In this document: positions 17,700 to 25,284 of the stretch, piece by piece | How the letters are laid out: every line of letters begins with the position of its first letter | How positions within the stretch are numbered: position 1 is the stretch's first letter | From: Hartmannibacter diazotrophicus | Lineage (GTDB): Bacteria > Pseudomonadota > Alphaproteobacteria > Rhizobiales > Pleomorphomonadaceae | Direction: 5' to 3' | Length of the DNA stretch: 64,000 nucleotides | Assembly (NCBI RefSeq): GCF_900231165.1 | Contig: NZ_LT960614.1 | Span: forward strand, 2,478,550-2,542,549 | Translations under genes and position numbers: made by a program | The notes under the pieces: model-generated | The model's input: only the letters and a program-made list of their open reading frames with translations | Database searches by the model: none | What the model was told of the DNA's origin: nothing

Positions 17700-18160
17700 T
17701 CCTCATGGGTTCGATCCCCCCGCAGGCGCACAATGTGGCCCGCAAGGCAATGCAGGCGCTTGGACTGGCCGCCATTGTCCTCGCCGCGGCAACCGCGGCG
17801 GCCGAGGCGAAGTTCACCATCTGCAACCAGTCCCTTGATGTCTTCAACGTCGCCATCGGCCACGACTCCGGCCGCGGCGAGATCGAAACGGAAGGCTGGT
17901 GGCAGATTGCTGCCAATCGCTGCGTCGACGTCGTTCGCGAGGATCTGACCTACCGTTACATCTACGTCTACGCCAAGGACGTGTTCGATCAGCCCGTTCT
18001 GGAAGGCAAGACGGCCATGTGCGTCGGCACGCGCCGGTTCCAGATCTCGGGCACCGGCGACTGCTGGCAGCGAGGCTATGAAGCCGTCAACTTCGTCGAG
18101 GTCGATACGCAGGACCAGTCGCGCTGGACGCTGTTCCTGACGAGCGAGCGGCAACAGTGA
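17696..18160 (+). CDS. exported DUF1036-family protein, coupled to ppkA
   Basis: 154 residues if translation starts at the GTG (17696) that overlaps the ppkA stop as GTGA; an ATG at 17705 is a good alternative. A hydrophobic signal sequence ends in ATAAAEA, followed by the DUF1036 domain, recognisable from KFTICNQS near its start and the later WWQI...NRC, YIYVYAKD and CVGT stretches with conserved Trp and Cys residues. DUF1036 is a small, presumed periplasmic family of unknown function, widespread in alphaproteobacteria. Direct coupling to a kinase with a periplasmic sensor domain suggests an extracytoplasmic partner of PpkA, but that is inference from gene order only. Confidence 0.82.
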   Translation: MILMGSIPPQAHNVARKAMQALGLAAIVLAAATAAAEAKFTICNQSLDVFNVAIGHDSGRGEIETEGWWQIAANRCVDVVREDLTYRYIYVYAKDVFDQPVLEGKTAMCVGTRRFQISGTGDCWQRGYEAVNFVEVDTQDQSRWTLFLTSERQQ

Positions 18161-18726
18161 GTGCATCACGCACAGATCATGCGGCAAGCCATGGATTTCA
18201 CGCCGGGAAATTCGGAACTCGGAGCCGCCCCGTTTCGGATTTGAGGCTCGAAGCGCCAGTCAAGGAACTCGCATCGGATCGGATCGCTGCCGCAGATTTG
18301 AGATCGCTGGCTTGCGACGCCTGCTGAGGCCGTCTCCCCAGGCATATCTGCCCTCAAAAAGCCCGGCCGCTCGCCCGCACGTCCCCGCATCGGTCCAAGT
18401 CCGGCTACCCGCTGAGGCAACGCCTTGGACCCGCGCTCCGATCTTCGGCGAACACGCCTTCAGCGTGAGGCCCGTCTCTAGAGTGCTGCTGGGGAGTGAT
18501 GCCAGTCGCAGCGGAAATATCCGCCGCAAAGGCTGCGGACGCCGATACCCCGCCGCCAGCTGCCCGATTCCCCACCCCAGTGCTCGCCGGCAGCCCCGCT
18601 GCCAGCTCTCGTTACAATGTCTCGGCAACCACCGAGCGACCATCGCGGACGACAAAAGCCGCTTCCCGTGCAGGGCGCGAATGCGGCATCAGCGCCGGCC
18701 ACTCGTCAGACCGAAATATGGAGAAG

Positions 18727-18762
18727 CGTCTCTAAATAAGAATAATATCTTATTTCGAGACG
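18727..18762. promoter_or_regulatory. palindromic operator 1, probable TetR site
   Basis: An 18-bp left arm (18727-18744) and right arm (18745-18762) match at 14 of the outer 15 positions: CGTCTCtAAATAAGA against CGTCTCgAAATAAGA on the opposite strand. The near-perfect dyad lies 97 bp upstream of the TetR ATG. It shares AAATAAGA with the second palindrome, as expected for binding sites of one regulator. Confidence 0.75.
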
Positions 18763-18800
18763 AGCGGCGACTTATGGGCAAATCATATGGCCTAATCTCC

Positions 18801-18828
18801 CTAAATAAGACAAACGTCCTGTTTTAAG
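18801..18828. promoter_or_regulatory. palindromic operator 2, probable TetR site
   Basis: An imperfect dyad, CTAAATAAGAC facing GTCCTGTTTTAAG, ends 30 bp before the TetR ATG. It shares CTAAATAAGA with operator 1. Its position over the expected promoter of the regulator suggests autorepression. Confidence 0.65.
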
Positions 18829-18858
18829 CGGCGGCTCTCGTGGTAGGGCTTCCGCATC

Positions 18859-19467
18859 ATGGGAGTTCATTCAAGGATGACGGAACAGCTCAGCCCTTCG
18901 CGGCGCAGGACGCGTCAGACCCTCTTCAAGGCAGCTCTCGATTTGCTGGAAGAAGGCGCGCGCCCGACGATTCAGGACATTGCCGAGCGCGCCTCCGTTT
19001 CGCGCGCGTCCGCCTATCGCTATTTTTCCGATCCGGCCGAACTGATCGATACCGCTCTCGCCGAGACAACATCCGAGTTGCTCGCCTTCGATGCCGGTTC
19101 GCTGGACGGAAGCGCCGCAGATCGCGCCGAGCAACTGGTGGCGCGGCGTGCGCTCGTGATTCTTGCCAATGAGGCCCTGTTTCGACGCGGGCTGGCGTCA
19201 CAGAATCCAGGTAGAGGCGCACGACCGCCGAATGCTGACCCGGATTTGGGCAACGCGGTCAAGGTTGCGCTCGAACCGCTTGAATCCCGCCTTGCAAGGC
19301 AAACGCACGATCAGTTGGCGGCGTCGCTACTGCTTCTGGCTGGCCCACACGCAATTCTCGGACTGCGCGACAGCGCCGCCTTGCGTCCGAGCGATGCGGA
19401 GGCTTGCCTGAGATGGATGGCCCGAACGCTTGTGACCGGCGCAATCATGCGCGACGCGGCTGGATAA
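18859..19467 (+). CDS. TetR/AcrR family transcriptional regulator
   Basis: 202-residue one-domain-plus-ligand-pocket regulator. The N-terminal helix-turn-helix is clear at about residues 20-68, with TIQDIAERASVSRASAYRYF as recognition region. The C-terminal part is alpha-helical without a specific signature, so the ligand is unknown. A second in-frame ATG at residue 7 is an alternative start. Two palindromes upstream are probable autoregulatory sites. There is no co-directional partner downstream: the next gene, rimO, is convergent. The regulated gene is therefore either the regulator itself or elsewhere. Confidence 0.85.
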   Translation: MGVHSRMTEQLSPSRRRTRQTLFKAALDLLEEGARPTIQDIAERASVSRASAYRYFSDPAELIDTALAETTSELLAFDAGSLDGSAADRAEQLVARRALVILANEALFRRGLASQNPGRGARPPNADPDLGNAVKVALEPLESRLARQTHDQLAASLLLLAGPHAILGLRDSAALRPSDAEACLRWMARTLVTGAIMRDAAG

Positions 19468-19708
19468 CGGTCAATTCTTTAGCCATATAAATATATGCAC
19501 AACACGGTCTAACGTCGGATTTTGAGCCGCTCATTGGACTCGTTCACGCGTCAAGGCGCGGCAAACATATTAGCTGGCAAATGAATAAGCGCCTGCGAGC
19601 AGATTCGCACGGCTCGGCGATGGCTTAATCGCAACAACTCTGGGTCAGTTGGCTCGACAAGAAGGCCGATGAACGGCCCCTCGCTGTGCGCCGATAGCCA
19701 AAACCACC

Positions 19709-21064
19709 TCAGACCACCGTTCCGTGGAGATCGTAGGCATCGGCGGAGTCGATCTTGACCGTGACGATGTCGCCCGCCCGGATCGGCCGGCGCGAGGAAA
19801 GATGCACGGTGCCGTCGATCTCTGGCGCGTCCCACTTGGAGCGCCCTTTGGCGACCGTCCCCTGCGTCTCGTCGACGATCACCTGCAGCCGCTTGCCGAC
19901 CCGCGATTTCAGGATTTTCTGCGAAATGGCCTGCTGATGCGCCATGAAGCGGTGCCAGCGGCGCTCCTTGACCTCCTCGGGAACCGCTTCCAGCCCAAGG
20001 TCGTTCGCTTTCGCGCCCGCGACGGGCTCGTATTTGAAGCAGCCGACGCGCTCGAGCTTGGCCTCCGTCAGCCAGTCGAGCAGCATCTCGAAATCCTCGT
20101 CCGTCTCGCCGGGGAAGCCGACGATGAAGGTCGACCGCACGGCAAGATCCGGGCAGACCCCGCGCCACTTGGCAATGCGCCCGGCCGTCTTCTCCTGATG
20201 GGCCGGCCTGCGCATCGCCTTCAACACGGTCGGCGAGGCATGCTGGAACGGAATGTCGAGATAGGGCAGCACGAGACCCTCGGCCATCAGCGGGATGACC
20301 TCATCGACGTGGGGGTACGGGTAGACGTAGTGAAGCCGCACCCAGACGCCCATCTGGCCGAGTTCGCGGGCAAGGTCGAAGAAGCGCGTGCGCACCTCGC
20401 GGTCCTGCCAAAGACCCGGCGCATATTTGAGGTCGACGCCGTAGGCGGACGTGTCCTGGCTGATAACCAGGAGTTCCTTGACGCCGGCCTTGACCAGTTT
20501 CTCGGCCTCCCGCAGCACATCGGTGATCGGGCGCGAAACGAGATCGCCCCTGAGGCTCGGGATGATGCAGAAGCTGCAACGGTTGCTGCAGCCTTCGGAA
20601 ATTTTAAGATAGGCATAGTGACGCGGGGTGAGCTTGATCCCCTGCGGCGGAACCAGATCGACATAAGGGTCGTGACGCGGCGGCACGGCAGTATGCACCG
20701 CGCTCATCACGCTCTCGTAGGCCTGCGGACCGGTGATCGCGAGCACGTCCGGGAATTTCTCGCGGATCTGTTCCGGCTCCGCGCCCATGCAGCCGGTCAC
20801 GATCACCCGGCCGTTTTCCTTCATCGCCTCGCCGATGGCCCCGAGGCTTTCCGCCTTGGCGCTGTCGAGGAAGCCGCAGGTGTTGACGATCACGACGTCG
20901 GCGCCGTCATGCTTGCGGCCGATCTCGTAACCCTCGGAACGCAGGTGCGTGATGATCCGCTCCGAGTCGACGAGCGCCTTCGGGCAGCCGAGGCTGACGA
21001 AGGAAATCTTCGGGGCGGCACCGTCGGCCGAGGCCGGCGCGGCTTTGTTCTGCTCAAGGCTCAT
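19709..21064 (-). CDS. rimO: ribosomal protein S12 methylthiotransferase RimO
   Basis: Radical-SAM methylthiotransferase (451 aa) that adds a beta-methylthio group to the conserved aspartate of ribosomal protein S12. The N-terminal UPF0004 domain carries the three cluster cysteines C27, C63 and C92 (SLGCPK, NTCGF, TGCMG). The radical-SAM CxxxCxxC is C159, C163, C166, and a C-terminal TRAM domain follows. The [12 protein letters not shown] start and the [11 protein letters not shown] sequence distinguish RimO from MiaB. It is monocistronic here, between a convergent TetR gene and a divergent acetyltransferase gene. Confidence 0.95.
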   Translation of the reverse strand: MSLEQNKAAPASADGAAPKISFVSLGCPKALVDSERIITHLRSEGYEIGRKHDGADVVIVNTCGFLDSAKAESLGAIGEAMKENGRVIVTGCMGAEPEQIREKFPDVLAITGPQAYESVMSAVHTAVPPRHDPYVDLVPPQGIKLTPRHYAYLKISEGCSNRCSFCIIPSLRGDLVSRPITDVLREAEKLVKAGVKELLVISQDTSAYGVDLKYAPGLWQDREVRTRFFDLARELGQMGVWVRLHYVYPYPHVDEVIPLMAEGLVLPYLDIPFQHASPTVLKAMRRPAHQEKTAGRIAKWRGVCPDLAVRSTFIVGFPGETDEDFEMLLDWLTEAKLERVGCFKYEPVAGAKANDLGLEAVPEEVKERRWHRFMAHQQAISQKILKSRVGKRLQVIVDETQGTVAKGRSKWDAPEIDGTVHLSSRRPIRAGDIVTVKIDSADAYDLHGTVV

Positions 21065-21271
21065 ATGGGATCGGGCTCATAAAAGGTGCGCGGTATCTTG
21101 CCCGGCGCACGGCTCATCGTTGGCGTTGCTCATACCCGAAACCGGCCCTTTCTTGCAAATGCCGGCCGTCCCACAGCTGATATGCAAAATCCTCCGATTG
21201 CGCTGGATGTCCCTTGATGGGAACAAAAAAGGAACATAAACTGCCCCCTGCCGATCAGGGAGCATCCGATA

Positions 21272-21853
21272 ATGACGACCGCAATTGCCATCCGGCCTTT
21301 GACTCCGGACCTTTGGGCGGATTTCGAAACGGTCTTCGGGCCTCAGGGCGCGTGTTACGGTTGCTGGTGCACCTATTTCCGCCTGGCCGCGGCCGAGAGA
21401 AAGTTGCTGGGCAGCGCGGAGCGCAAGGATTTCATGCACAAAAGGGTCGATGCGGGCCCGCCACCGGGTCTTCTCGCCTATGATGGCGCAGCACCGTTCG
21501 GCTGGGTTCAGGTGGGGCCGCGGTCCGAACTGCCGGGATGGAATACGCCGCGTACAGTGGCACGGCCGCTCGATCCGCAGGATGCCGAAGACCCTCATGT
21601 CTGGGCGGTCAGTTGTTTCTTCATGCTCTCGAAATACCGGGGGCAAGGCCTCAGTCACGCGATCCTGCAAGGCGCCATCAAGCATGCGCGGGAGGCCGGA
21701 GCGCGCCTGCTCGAAGCCTGCCCGATGGACCATGCCAAGCAGGCCAAATCAGTGGGGCTTTACGTCGGTTCGACGAGCGTGTTCCGCAAGGCGGGTTTCG
21801 AGGAGGTCGCGCTGCGCAAGGCCGGTCGCCCGTTGATGCGGCTGGCGTTGTAG
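21272..21853 (+). CDS. GNAT family N-acetyltransferase
   Basis: 193-residue GNAT protein. The acetyl-CoA-binding motif A is visible as SKYRGQGLSHAIL, and the fold ends with SVFRKAGFEEV typical of motif B. A cysteine-rich ACYGCWCTYF stretch near residues 27-36 is characteristic of one uncharacterised GNAT subgroup. The substrate cannot be deduced. The ATG follows GGGAG at a suitable distance. It stands alone between rimO and the pab operon. Confidence 0.85.
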   Translation: MTTAIAIRPLTPDLWADFETVFGPQGACYGCWCTYFRLAAAERKLLGSAERKDFMHKRVDAGPPPGLLAYDGAAPFGWVQVGPRSELPGWNTPRTVARPLDPQDAEDPHVWAVSCFFMLSKYRGQGLSHAILQGAIKHAREAGARLLEACPMDHAKQAKSVGLYVGSTSVFRKAGFEEVALRKAGRPLMRLAL

Positions 21854-21962
21854 CTGTTCCTCCGCGTCGATTGGTCTCTTCTGATTTGTGTCCCTCGACA
21901 GCGGACGGCGCACTATGTGATAGGAGCGCGAGAAACGGCGACGGATGGCGGGGCGTTAAAAA

Positions 21963-23393
21963 ATGCATGTGAGCGAACTGGAGATTCGCAGCCCGAGCGA
22001 GGCCTTCATGCGCCTCAAGGGTGCAGCAAATCTCACCTTCCTCGACAGTTCCATGAGCCACGCTACGTTGGGTCGGTTTTCCTTCCTCGCCGCCGATCCC
22101 TTCGCGACGCTGAAAGTGGAGCGCGGCGTCACCACGTGGAACGACGAGCCGGTCGAAGGCGATCCGCTGACGATCCTGAAGGAAAAGCTCGCTCTTTATC
22201 GCCAGCCCAAACGCGTCGGCTTGCCGCCGTTCCAGGGTGGAGCGGCCGGTTACGTCGGCTATGATTTCGGCCGTTACCTCGAAGACTTGCCCGATCCGGA
22301 GCAGGGGCTCGGCGAAATCCCGGACCTGCTGCTGCATTTCTACGACGTGGTGCTCGCCTTCGATCACCGCGAAAAGCGTGGCTGGCTCTTTTCCACCGGC
22401 TGGCCGGAGCAGGAGACGGTCGCGCGCGCCAACCGAGCCATCGCCCGTGCCCAGGAATTCCGGCGGCTGCTGACGGCAGAACCGAAAAAGCCTCAGGGGC
22501 CTGGCAGCGCCGATCTCGACTGGCAGTCGAATTTCACGCGGCCCGACTACGAGGCCGCCCTGGCGCGCACGATCGAATACATCCTCGCCGGCGACATCTT
22601 CCAGGCCAATATCTCGCAGCGCTTCGCCGCCGGTCTGCCGGAGGATTTCGATCCCTACGCCTTCTATTTGCGGCTCCGCCAGGTGAATGCCGCCACCTTC
22701 GCTGCCTATCTTGACTATGGTGACCTCGTCGTTGCCTCCGCCTCGCCGGAGCGCTTCGTTCAGGTCTATGACGGGCGGGTTGAAAGCCGTCCGATCAAGG
22801 GAACGGCCCGGCGCGTCGACGATCCGGCCGAGGATGCCAGGATCGCGGAGGCGCTGCTGGCTTCTGAAAAGGACCGCGCCGAGAACGTCATGATCGTCGA
22901 CCTCCTGCGCAACGATCTCTCGCGGGTTTGCCGGCCGCACACGGTGCATGTGCCGGCGCTTTGCGGCCTTGAAAGCTATGCCGGCCTGCATCACGTGGTC
23001 TCGGTCGTCTCGGGCGTGCTCGAGGACGACGCGGACGTCACGGACCTCCTCCGTGCGTCCTTCCCCGGCGGATCGATCACCGGCGCGCCGAAAATCCGCG
23101 CGATGGAAATCATCACGGAAATCGAAAAGCGCGCCCGCGGCGTCTATTGCGGCTCGATCGGCTTTTTCAGCTTCGACGGCAGCGCCGACACCAACATCGC
23201 CATCCGCACCGTCACCTTCCGGCATGGCGAGGCGAGTTTTCAGGTCGGCGGCGGCATCACCGCGCTCTCCAACCCGGCGGACGAATTCGAGGAGACGCTC
23301 ACCAAGGGCGCCAGGATTTTTGCCGCCTTCGCGCCTGACGTCTCCAAAGAAGACAAGGCCGCGCAAGAGGCGGCGGGAGCGCAGCGGACGTGA
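21963..23393 (+). CDS. pabB: aminodeoxychorismate synthase component I PabB
   Basis: Chorismate-utilising enzyme (476 aa) that, with PabA-derived ammonia, converts chorismate to 4-amino-4-deoxychorismate for folate synthesis. The C-terminal chorismate-binding domain has PIKGTARR at 277-284. The lysine K279 is diagnostic for PabB, since anthranilate synthase TrpE has alanine there. Further conserved parts are ASPERF, VDLLRNDLSRV and GGSITGAPK. It is first of a three-gene operon and its stop overlaps pabA as GTGA. Confidence 0.92.
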   Translation: MHVSELEIRSPSEAFMRLKGAANLTFLDSSMSHATLGRFSFLAADPFATLKVERGVTTWNDEPVEGDPLTILKEKLALYRQPKRVGLPPFQGGAAGYVGYDFGRYLEDLPDPEQGLGEIPDLLLHFYDVVLAFDHREKRGWLFSTGWPEQETVARANRAIARAQEFRRLLTAEPKKPQGPGSADLDWQSNFTRPDYEAALARTIEYILAGDIFQANISQRFAAGLPEDFDPYAFYLRLRQVNAATFAAYLDYGDLVVASASPERFVQVYDGRVESRPIKGTARRVDDPAEDARIAEALLASEKDRAENVMIVDLLRNDLSRVCRPHTVHVPALCGLESYAGLHHVVSVVSGVLEDDADVTDLLRASFPGGSITGAPKIRAMEIITEIEKRARGVYCGSIGFFSFDGSADTNIAIRTVTFRHGEASFQVGGGITALSNPADEFEETLTKGARIFAAFAPDVSKEDKAAQEAAGAQRT

Positions 23394-23974
23394 TCCTCAT
23401 TATCGACAACTACGACTCCTTCGTCTCCAACGTCGCTCGCTATTTCCGCGAACTCGGCGAGGATACGAAGGTCATCCGCAACGACCAGATCACGGTCGGG
23501 GAGGTCGCTGCGCTCGATCCGCGCGCGGTGGTCCTCTCGCCCGGCCCCTGCACGCCGCACGAGGCCGGCATCTCTCTGGACCTGATCCGGGAGCTCTCCG
23601 GGCAGATGCCGATCCTTGGCATCTGCCTCGGCCACCAGTGTATCGGCGAGGCCTTCGGCGCCAGCGTGGTGAGGGCCCGCCAGCCGATGCACGGCCGCGC
23701 CTCGATGGTGACCCACGACGACGACGGTCTTTTCGACGGCCTGCCCAACCCGCTGAAGGTCGGCCGCTATCATTCGCTGATCGTCGAGGACGTGAGCCCC
23801 AAGGGCCCGCTCAAGGTGACGGCGCATGCCGAGAACGGTGAGATCATGGCGCTCGCCCATCGCGTCCATCCGACCTACGGGGTACAGTTCCACCCCGAAT
23901 CCATTCTCACCGAAAGCGGCCACGCCATGCTTGCCAACTTCCTCAGCGCCACGGCCGAAAAGACCCGCGGATGA
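23390..23974 (+). CDS. pabA: aminodeoxychorismate/anthranilate synthase glutamine amidotransferase PabA
   Basis: Class I glutamine amidotransferase (194 aa) supplying ammonia to PabB. The catalytic triad is C79 in GICLGHQ, H168 and E170 in QFHPES; the oxyanion loop SPGPCTP is also present. It starts at a GTG overlapping the pabB stop and ends overlapping pabC as ATGA, so the three proteins are likely made in fixed ratio. Such subunits sometimes also serve TrpE, which cannot be excluded. Confidence 0.92.
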   Translation: MILIIDNYDSFVSNVARYFRELGEDTKVIRNDQITVGEVAALDPRAVVLSPGPCTPHEAGISLDLIRELSGQMPILGICLGHQCIGEAFGASVVRARQPMHGRASMVTHDDDGLFDGLPNPLKVGRYHSLIVEDVSPKGPLKVTAHAENGEIMALAHRVHPTYGVQFHPESILTESGHAMLANFLSATAEKTRG

Positions 23975-24831
23975 TCTGGCTGAACGGCGCGCTGCACGAG
24001 GGGCCGACGATCCCGCTCGATGCGACCGATCGTGGCCTGCTTCTGGCCGATGGCGTCTTCGAGACTCTCGTCGTCTTTCATGGCCGCCCGTTCTGCCTTG
24101 CCGAGCATCTGGCAAGGCTCGGAGCCGGCGCACGCCTGCTGGGGTTCGAGGCACCGCTCCGCCGCGCCGAGGAGGGACTGTTGGCGATGGCGGCCAAGGC
24201 GCCGGAAGACGGTGCCGTGCTCCGGCTCACCGTGACGAGAGGGCCGGGTCCACGCGGTCTCCTGCCGCCTGAAAATCCGACGCCGACCATCATGGTGACG
24301 ATGGCGCCCTTCAATCCGGCACTCGTCTTTCAGCCGGTTTCGATGGTGACCGTCGGCACGCGGCGCAATGAATATTCGCCGCTCTCGCGCATCAAGTCGC
24401 TGGCCTACATGGACCAGACGCTGGCGCTGAAGGAGGCGCGCGAGGCCGGGGCAGACGAGGCTCTGATGCTCAACACCGCTGGCCGGCCGGTCTGCTCCAG
24501 CGCCGCCAATATCTTTGTCGTCGTGAAGGACGAAGTGTTGACGCCGCCGGTGGGCGAGGGCGTTCTTGCCGGCATCACGCGCGCCAGGTTTCTGTCCGTG
24601 GCCGATCTCGGCGGACTGAAGGTCGTGGAGCGCCCCCTGACGGCGATCGACATCGCACGGGCAAGCGAGATCTTCCTGACCAACTCGGTCCGTTTCTTCC
24701 AGCCGGTGAGCACGGTCGACGAAAAGGAACTTGATCAGAACGCTCCCGTCGCGAAGATCGCGCTGGACCTTCTGAGGGACCTTGCCGAACGCGAATGCAT
24801 GGGGCCGGTGCCTATCGCGAGCCTGCAGTGA
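23971..24831 (+). CDS. pabC: class IV aminotransferase, probable aminodeoxychorismate lyase PabC
   Basis: 286-residue PLP enzyme of fold type IV. K142 in SRIKSLAY is the expected Schiff-base lysine. By operon position it should release pyruvate from aminodeoxychorismate to give 4-aminobenzoate. One oddity: the glutamate that contacts the pyridine nitrogen in D-amino-acid aminotransferase and E. coli PabC (GxVxE...NxF) aligns with a cysteine here (GRPVCSSAANIF). The family also includes D-amino-acid and branched-chain aminotransferases, so assignment to PabC relies on the pabB-pabA-pabC overlap. Confidence 0.8.
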   Translation: MIWLNGALHEGPTIPLDATDRGLLLADGVFETLVVFHGRPFCLAEHLARLGAGARLLGFEAPLRRAEEGLLAMAAKAPEDGAVLRLTVTRGPGPRGLLPPENPTPTIMVTMAPFNPALVFQPVSMVTVGTRRNEYSPLSRIKSLAYMDQTLALKEAREAGADEALMLNTAGRPVCSSAANIFVVVKDEVLTPPVGEGVLAGITRARFLSVADLGGLKVVERPLTAIDIARASEIFLTNSVRFFQPVSTVDEKELDQNAPVAKIALDLLRDLAERECMGPVPIASLQ

Positions 24832-24954
24832 CCGGTACCCCGGGCGCGGCGTAGGCAAGCGCCGGACTGTACAGCGGCGGGTGAACTGAACTAAATACCG
24901 CGCGGGTCGCCGTCAGGGACCCTGCTAAGCGCACCAGATGGGAAGGTCGAGACC

Positions 24955-25251
24955 ATGAGCGGGCTATCGCGAACGTCCGAGGATTTGTCGCCTCGCCGAC
25001 GCCGTATGCTCTATCACAGCTGGCACCGGGGCACGCGGGAGATGGACCTGCTGCTTGGCCGCTTTGTTGACGCCAACATCGCCGACCTCGCCGACGAAGA
25101 GCTCGACGAACTCGATACGCTGATGGAAGTCGAGGACAAGACGCTCTTCGCCTGGATCATCGGTCAGGACCCCGTGCCTTCGGAAAAGGCCGGTCCTGTC
25201 TTCGAACGCATCGTCCGCTTTCACCGCGACAATCCCATCGCCGCCGATTGA
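24955..25251 (+). CDS. sdhE: succinate dehydrogenase assembly factor SdhE
   Basis: 98-residue SdhE (DUF339/Sdh5) protein needed for covalent FAD attachment to the SdhA subunit of succinate dehydrogenase. The conserved RG motif occurs in HRGTREMDLLLGRF, followed by the acidic ELDELDTLMEVED and a WIIGQDP segment, all typical. It is slightly long at the N-terminus, as is common in alphaproteobacteria. It lies just upstream of mfd, 33 bp apart, probably co-transcribed. Confidence 0.93.
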   Translation: MSGLSRTSEDLSPRRRRMLYHSWHRGTREMDLLLGRFVDANIADLADEELDELDTLMEVEDKTLFAWIIGQDPVPSEKAGPVFERIVRFHRDNPIAAD

Positions 25252-25284
25252 ACGGCTGAAGTCTCAATATCCGAGTTTGAAACC

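Larger units (their letters stand above)
18161..18858. other. long intergenic region between T6SS genes and the TetR gene
   Basis: 698 bp. Its right end holds two TetR-type palindromes. The remainder has no open frame with recognisable protein character. On the minus strand a frame from about 18690 gives 25 sensible-looking codons, a TAA, then about 70 more open codons in the same frame. This might be the relic of a divergent gene formerly controlled by the TetR protein, but no family is recognisable. No terminator or small RNA could be supported. Confidence 0.45.

Noticed and set aside
18166-18827. Several short open frames in the 18161-18858 gap
   Set aside because: None has family resemblance, a ribosome site at good distance or codon use like the neighbours; described as a possible relic only.
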